A DNA stretch of 64,000 nt. It comes from Oscillatoriaceae cyanobacterium Prado104 (GTDB lineage: Bacteria > Cyanobacteriota > Cyanobacteriia > Cyanobacteriales > Microcoleaceae). A model generated the notes under the pieces. It worked only from the letters and a program-made list of their open reading frames with translations, ran no database searches and was not told the origin of the DNA. Each line of letters starts with the position of its first letter. Within the stretch, counting starts at the first letter, position 1. The stretch covers positions 26,801 through 90,800 of the forward strand of contig JALOON010000027.1 of NCBI GenBank assembly GCA_025454405.1, written 5' to 3'. A program made the translations under genes and the position numbers. Shown here piece after piece: positions 60,404 through 64,000 of the stretch.

Positions 60404-60425
60404 GGGTGCGCAACGCGCACCCTAC
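60404..60425. repeat. GGGTGCGCAACGCGCACCC palindrome
   Basis: Short palindrome downstream of secA, same family as 9987-10010 and 59770-59792; could end secA transcription, though no T-run follows on the minus strand. Confidence 0.5.
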
Positions 60426-60444
60426 TTTGACTCGATCGACTAAC

Positions 60445-63261
60445 TTAAACTACTTCTGGCGAAACTTCCATTGCCGGCTGCGGCTGGAACTGGAACAGCG
60501 AATAAACCACATTGCGGCGGATATCCGTCATCATGTCCAAAAACAACTCGTAACCTTCAGTTTTGTACTCGATCAGCGGATCTTTCTGCCCGTAGCCGCG
60601 CAAGCCCACAGACTCCCGCAAAGCATCCATTTGCTGCAAGTGTTCCCGCCACAAAGTATCGATTTGCTGCAGAATAAAGAACCGTTCCGCATCCCGCATC
60701 AATTCAGCTCGGATCGCATTAACTTGAGCTTCCTTAATATCGTAAGCATTGCGTACTTGTTCGTGCAAGAAAGTTTTAATTTCCTCAACTGACAAATCTT
60801 CCAGTTGCTCCGCTGTCATGTCAGCAAGCAAATAAACAAATTCCTTGACTTTGCTGACAAGTTTTTCCAATTCCCACTCTTCCGAAGGCAATTCAGGATT
60901 GATGTACGCCCCTACAATGTCATCCATTGTTTGTTCGGCATACTTAATTACTTGTTCCTTCGAGTCCAAACCTTCCAATACCCGGCGGCGTTCCGCATAA
61001 ATTGCCCGACGCTGATTGTTCATCACTTCGTCGTATTCAAACACCTGTTTGCGGATATCGTAATAGTAAGTTTCGACCTTTTTCTGAGCGCCTTCGAGGG
61101 AACGAGTCAGCATTCCCGATTCGATCGGCATATCTTCTTCCACGCCGAAAGCCTGCATTAACTTTGCCACTCGATCGCCCCCAAAAATCCGCAGCAAGTT
61201 ATCTTCTAAACTTAAGAAAAACCGCGTCGATCCGGGGTCTCCTTGCCGTCCCGCACGCCCGCGCAATTGATTGTCAATCCGGCGGGATTCGTGACGTTCT
61301 GTACCGATGACATGCAGCCCGCCGACAGTCACCACTTCATTGTGTTCGGTGCTGGTAAAAGCTTCGTATTCGCGACGAATTAAATTGTAAGCCTCGCGCA
61401 ATTTTTGAATTACCGGGTCATTTGTCGGCGCTTTTTCCGAGGCTATAGCTACTATGTCATCTGCAGCCAATTCCGAGAGCGATCGCTCGCCGTATTCTTT
61501 AACAGCAAAATCCACCGCAGCTTTCAGCATTTGTTCGGTTTCCTTCGTAAGCTGCGTCGGGAAAATTTCGGGCGAAGCTTTCCAAGTCTTTTTCTTTTTG
61601 CCGTCAGTCGGAGCAAAACCTTGCGCGGGTCGCCGGCCGCCCACACCGGGCACCTGTACCAAAGAGAAACCCTCCCCATCTTCAGGCATCACGATCCGGG
61701 GCATAAAATATTCCCGCACTTTCAGGCGCGCCATGTACTCGGAGTTACCGCCCAAAATAATATCCGTACCGCGACCTGCCATGTTAGTAGCGATCGTTAC
61801 AGCACCTTTGCGTCCGGCTTGAGCGATAATTTCCGATTCCCGCTCCACATTTTCCGGTTTCGCGTTAAGCAAATTGTGAGGGATCTTGAGTTCCAGCAGC
61901 AGGCGCGACAGCAGCTCAGATTTTTCCACGCTCGTAGTTCCCACCAGTACCGGGCGGCCTCCCGCGTGCATTTCGGCACATTCTTGGGCGATCGAATTCC
62001 ACTTGCCGGATTCCGTTTTGTAAACCACATCAGACAAATCCTGACGGCGAGTAATTCGGTTGGTGGGCACCAGGGTCACTTCCAGGTTGTAAATCTTCTC
62101 AAACTCAGCTTCTTCTGTCTTCGCCGTCCCCGTCATCCCCGACAGCTTCGGATACAGCAAGAAGAAATTCTGATAAGTAATCGTTGCCAAAGTCTGAGTT
62201 TCCGGCTGAATTTCCACCCGTTCCTTAGCTTCGATCGCCTGGTGCAAACCGTCACTCCAGCGCCGTCCCGGCATCACCCGCCCGGTAAACTCATCAACAA
62301 TCACCACCTCATTATCGCGGACGATATAGTTAACGTCTTTGATAAACAGTTCCTTCGCCTTAATCGCGTTGAAAATGTAATGCGCCCAAGGGTCAGCCGG
62401 ATCGTACAAATCTGTAACCCCCAGCAGCTTCTCGGCTTCTCCAAAGCCTTCGTCTGTCAGCAGCACGTTTCGAGCCTTTTCATCAACCTCGTAATGTTCC
62501 TCATTTTCTTTTTTCAGGGCTGACGCCACCTGGGCCGCCCGGATGTATTTCTCGCTGGGACGTTCCACCTGACCGGAAATAATCAGGGGCGTCCGGGCTT
62601 CATCGATCAGCACCGAGTCAACTTCGTCAATCACGCAGAAATTAAACGGACGCTGCACGACATCTTCCATCGTCGTAGCCATGTTGTCGCGCAAGTAGTC
62701 AAAGCCGACTTCGCTGTTCGTGGCGTAGGTAATGTCGCAGTTGTAATTTTTCTGGCGTTCGGCTTGATCCATACCCTGCTGGATCAGCCCGACAGTCAAG
62801 CCCAGAAAGCGGTGTACTTGCCCCATCCATTCCGCGTCGCGCCGGGCCAGATAATCGTTGACGGTGATAATATGTACGCCTTTACCGTTCAGGGCGTTGA
62901 GGTATGCCGGCAGCGTCGCTACCAACGTTTTGCCCTCACCGGTTTTCATTTCAGCAATTTGCCCTTTGTGGAGGATGATGCCGCCGAGGAGTTGGACATC
63001 AAAGTGGCGCATTCCCAACACCCGCTGTCCTGCTTCCCGCACCACTGCAAAAGCTTCCGGCAAGATTTCGTCTAGCAGTTCTTTTTCGTCGTTGAGGGAT
63101 TTTGCTTTTGCCAGACGCTCTTTAAATTCCGCTGTTTTGCCTCTGAGTTGCTCGTCTGAGAGGGAGCGGATCTCTTCTTCTAAGATGTTGATATCAGCTA
63201 CCCAAGGCTGAAATTTTTTAAGCTTGCGCGCGTTGGGATCGCCTAGCAGATTTTTAAACAT
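60445..63261 (-). CDS. secA: Preprotein translocase ATPase SecA
   Basis: 938 residues. Walker [14 protein letters not shown], Walker [21 protein letters not shown], motif [16 protein letters not shown] and [28 protein letters not shown] are complete. An insertion with the stretch [18 protein letters not shown] (about residues 545-565) is typical of cyanobacterial and plastid SecA. The C-terminus ends [13 protein letters not shown] without the cysteine zinc tail, also typical of cyanobacteria. It drives Sec-dependent export across plasma and thylakoid membranes. The long opposite-strand frame (61405-62523) is a shadow. Confidence 0.97.
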   Translation of the reverse strand: MFKNLLGDPNARKLKKFQPWVADINILEEEIRSLSDEQLRGKTAEFKERLAKAKSLNDEKELLDEILPEAFAVVREAGQRVLGMRHFDVQLLGGIILHKGQIAEMKTGEGKTLVATLPAYLNALNGKGVHIITVNDYLARRDAEWMGQVHRFLGLTVGLIQQGMDQAERQKNYNCDITYATNSEVGFDYLRDNMATTMEDVVQRPFNFCVIDEVDSVLIDEARTPLIISGQVERPSEKYIRAAQVASALKKENEEHYEVDEKARNVLLTDEGFGEAEKLLGVTDLYDPADPWAHYIFNAIKAKELFIKDVNYIVRDNEVVIVDEFTGRVMPGRRWSDGLHQAIEAKERVEIQPETQTLATITYQNFFLLYPKLSGMTGTAKTEEAEFEKIYNLEVTLVPTNRITRRQDLSDVVYKTESGKWNSIAQECAEMHAGGRPVLVGTTSVEKSELLSRLLLELKIPHNLLNAKPENVERESEIIAQAGRKGAVTIATNMAGRGTDIILGGNSEYMARLKVREYFMPRIVMPEDGEGFSLVQVPGVGGRRPAQGFAPTDGKKKKTWKASPEIFPTQLTKETEQMLKAAVDFAVKEYGERSLSELAADDIVAIASEKAPTNDPVIQKLREAYNLIRREYEAFTSTEHNEVVTVGGLHVIGTERHESRRIDNQLRGRAGRQGDPGSTRFFLSLEDNLLRIFGGDRVAKLMQAFGVEEDMPIESGMLTRSLEGAQKKVETYYYDIRKQVFEYDEVMNNQRRAIYAERRRVLEGLDSKEQVIKYAEQTMDDIVGAYINPELPSEEWELEKLVSKVKEFVYLLADMTAEQLEDLSVEEIKTFLHEQVRNAYDIKEAQVNAIRAELMRDAERFFILQQIDTLWREHLQQMDALRESVGLRGYGQKDPLIEYKTEGYELFLDMMTDIRRNVVYSLFQFQPQPAMEVSPEVV

Positions 63262-63542
63262 GGCAGGAGAGGCAGATTTTTAAGATTTTAGCTATTAGCT
63301 TGCAGGATAAGGGGCTTTCGTGCTATCCACAACATTTACCCTTTACGATTCTAGCAACCATTTGCTGTTCTCAACCTCTTCTCTTTTGCAGGGCGGGGCG
63401 ATCGCCCTCAATCTCAGGTATTTATGCTCATTGACAATTGCAGTGCGATCGGATTTTGATGTGTAGGCTTTGCTCTATTAGACATATGATGATGAGTAGG
63501 AATGTGTTGTATGTCACGTTCAATTTTTGAAGAGGTGCAATT

Positions 63543-63872
63543 ATGCAAGAGATAGTCGATCGGGGAACAATTGGCTTGAGAGCGCGAGTTGCGGAACTAG
63601 CCGCCGATCCAAACGCTAAGGCAGTTGCTGTTGGGGTGGCAACGGTGGCGCTCGTTCCTTTGGTGTTACCCCTGCTCAAACCCGTCCTGAAAGCTACGAT
63701 CAAAACGGGTGTCACGCTGTTTGAAAGAACCAAAAGTTCGATCGCGGAAACGGGAGAACTGATAGCCGACATAGCAGCAGAAGCCAGAGCCGAAGCACAG
63801 ATTGAAGCACAAAAACGAGCAACTATTCAAGGATCTTTACCTACCTCGAAAGCCACTGTAACGGATGGTTAG
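63543..63872 (+). CDS. DUF5132-like small protein
   Basis: 109 residues. LAADPNAKAVAVGVATVALVPLVLPLLKPVLKATIKTGVTLFERTKSSIAETGE has one hydrophobic segment (about 30-50) followed by an amphipathic helix, the pattern of DUF5132 proteins, then an Ala/Glu-rich tail. Function unknown. AAGAGGTG stands eight bases before the ATG. The 3' side is a repeat array reaching the window edge. Confidence 0.72.
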   Translation: MQEIVDRGTIGLRARVAELAADPNAKAVAVGVATVALVPLVLPLLKPVLKATIKTGVTLFERTKSSIAETGELIADIAAEARAEAQIEAQKRATIQGSLPTSKATVTDG

Positions 63873-63902
63873 ACCGATCGAGCAATTGACAGTCGCTTAA
63901 AG

Positions 63903-64000
63903 AGTTTTGAGTTTTGAGTTTTGAGTTTTGAGTTGAAAGAGAGTTGAGAGGGAGTGCGTGAGTTTTGAGTTTTGAGTTTTGAGTTTTGAGTTGAAAGAGA
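63903..64000. repeat. GAGTTTTGAGTTTTGA arrays at the right edge
   Basis: Two arrays of GAGTTTT units, each followed by GAGTTGAAAGAGA, separated by GTTGAGAGGGAGTGCGT. The repeat continues beyond the window. Confidence 0.8.

Noticed and set aside
61405..62523. 372-codon plus-strand open frame
   Set aside because: It lies entirely opposite secA, is Phe/Arg/His-rich as expected for an antisense shadow, and has no recognisable domain.

Overview
The window looks like a chromosomal segment of a filamentous, non-heterocystous cyanobacterium of the Microcoleus/Oscillatoria/Phormidium type. The reasons are the very frequent CGATCG/GCGATCGC (HIP1-like) octamers, cyanobacterial marker families (helical carotenoid protein, DUF3288, Npun_R2821-type glycosyltransferases, RppA/RppB-like two-component pair, SecA without the zinc tail) and intergenic spaces crowded with short tandem and palindromic repeats. 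The genus is inferred from style, not from a marker-gene comparison. No rRNA, tRNA, CRISPR array or complete insertion sequence was seen.

Layout. 1-2134: the N-terminal two thirds of a PAS/GAF sensor carrying a textbook LOV (blue-light flavin) domain. 2465-6221: DegT-type aminotransferase, ABC1/UbiB-like kinase and a small membrane protein. 6347-9559: three tandem paralogous GT-A glycosyltransferase-like genes. 10039-12861: a 940-residue fusion of a membrane 4Fe-4S (NapH/CcoG-like) domain, helical repeats and a cyclic-nucleotide-binding fold. 13184-14711: a toxin-antitoxin pair plus decayed toxin-antitoxin debris. 14884-17136: a starch-binding/SGNH-hydrolase/DUF1796 fusion. 17130-18817: a broken IS66 transposase, a truncated Rpn-like nuclease gene and a Cys-rich hypothetical gene sharing its start region with proS. 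21104-32406: a signalling block with two MASE1 adenylate/guanylate cyclases and a giant Ser/Thr kinase-AAA-GAF-histidine kinase. 32553-36881: rpmB, a second toxin-antitoxin graveyard, htpG. 37139-48088: a heavy-metal efflux locus (HME-RND pump, adaptor, FixH-like lipoprotein, RppA/RppB regulators) interrupted by a MazEF-type pair and by a LivK-like binding-protein gene. 48567-53171: helical carotenoid protein, acetoacetate-decarboxylase-like protein, and an unusual set of a CxxC/H-tailed protein, an oxygenase-like protein and a TPR-sulfotransferase. 53895-64000: small conserved genes, dnaN, a broken parDE, secA and a DUF5132-like gene.

How genes may work together. The efflux genes appear to form one regulon: an 11-bp-period direct repeat of TTTCATC lies upstream of both the adaptor and the pump gene and is a plausible RppA operator (inference). 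The livK-like gene sits between adaptor and pump and is flanked by degenerate copies of the pump's first codons, so it looks like a later insertion. The two cyclases are the only cyclic-nucleotide producers seen; the only cyclic-nucleotide-binding fold seen (10039-12861) lacks the phosphate-binding arginine and may not be their target.

Repeats are a main theme: at least eight intergenic families are visible, one a nested 144-bp element with perfect 18-bp terminal inverted repeats and 10-bp flanking direct repeats, and two families have entered the reading frame of the giant kinase without breaking it. Stretches over 300 bases without a gene are described individually.
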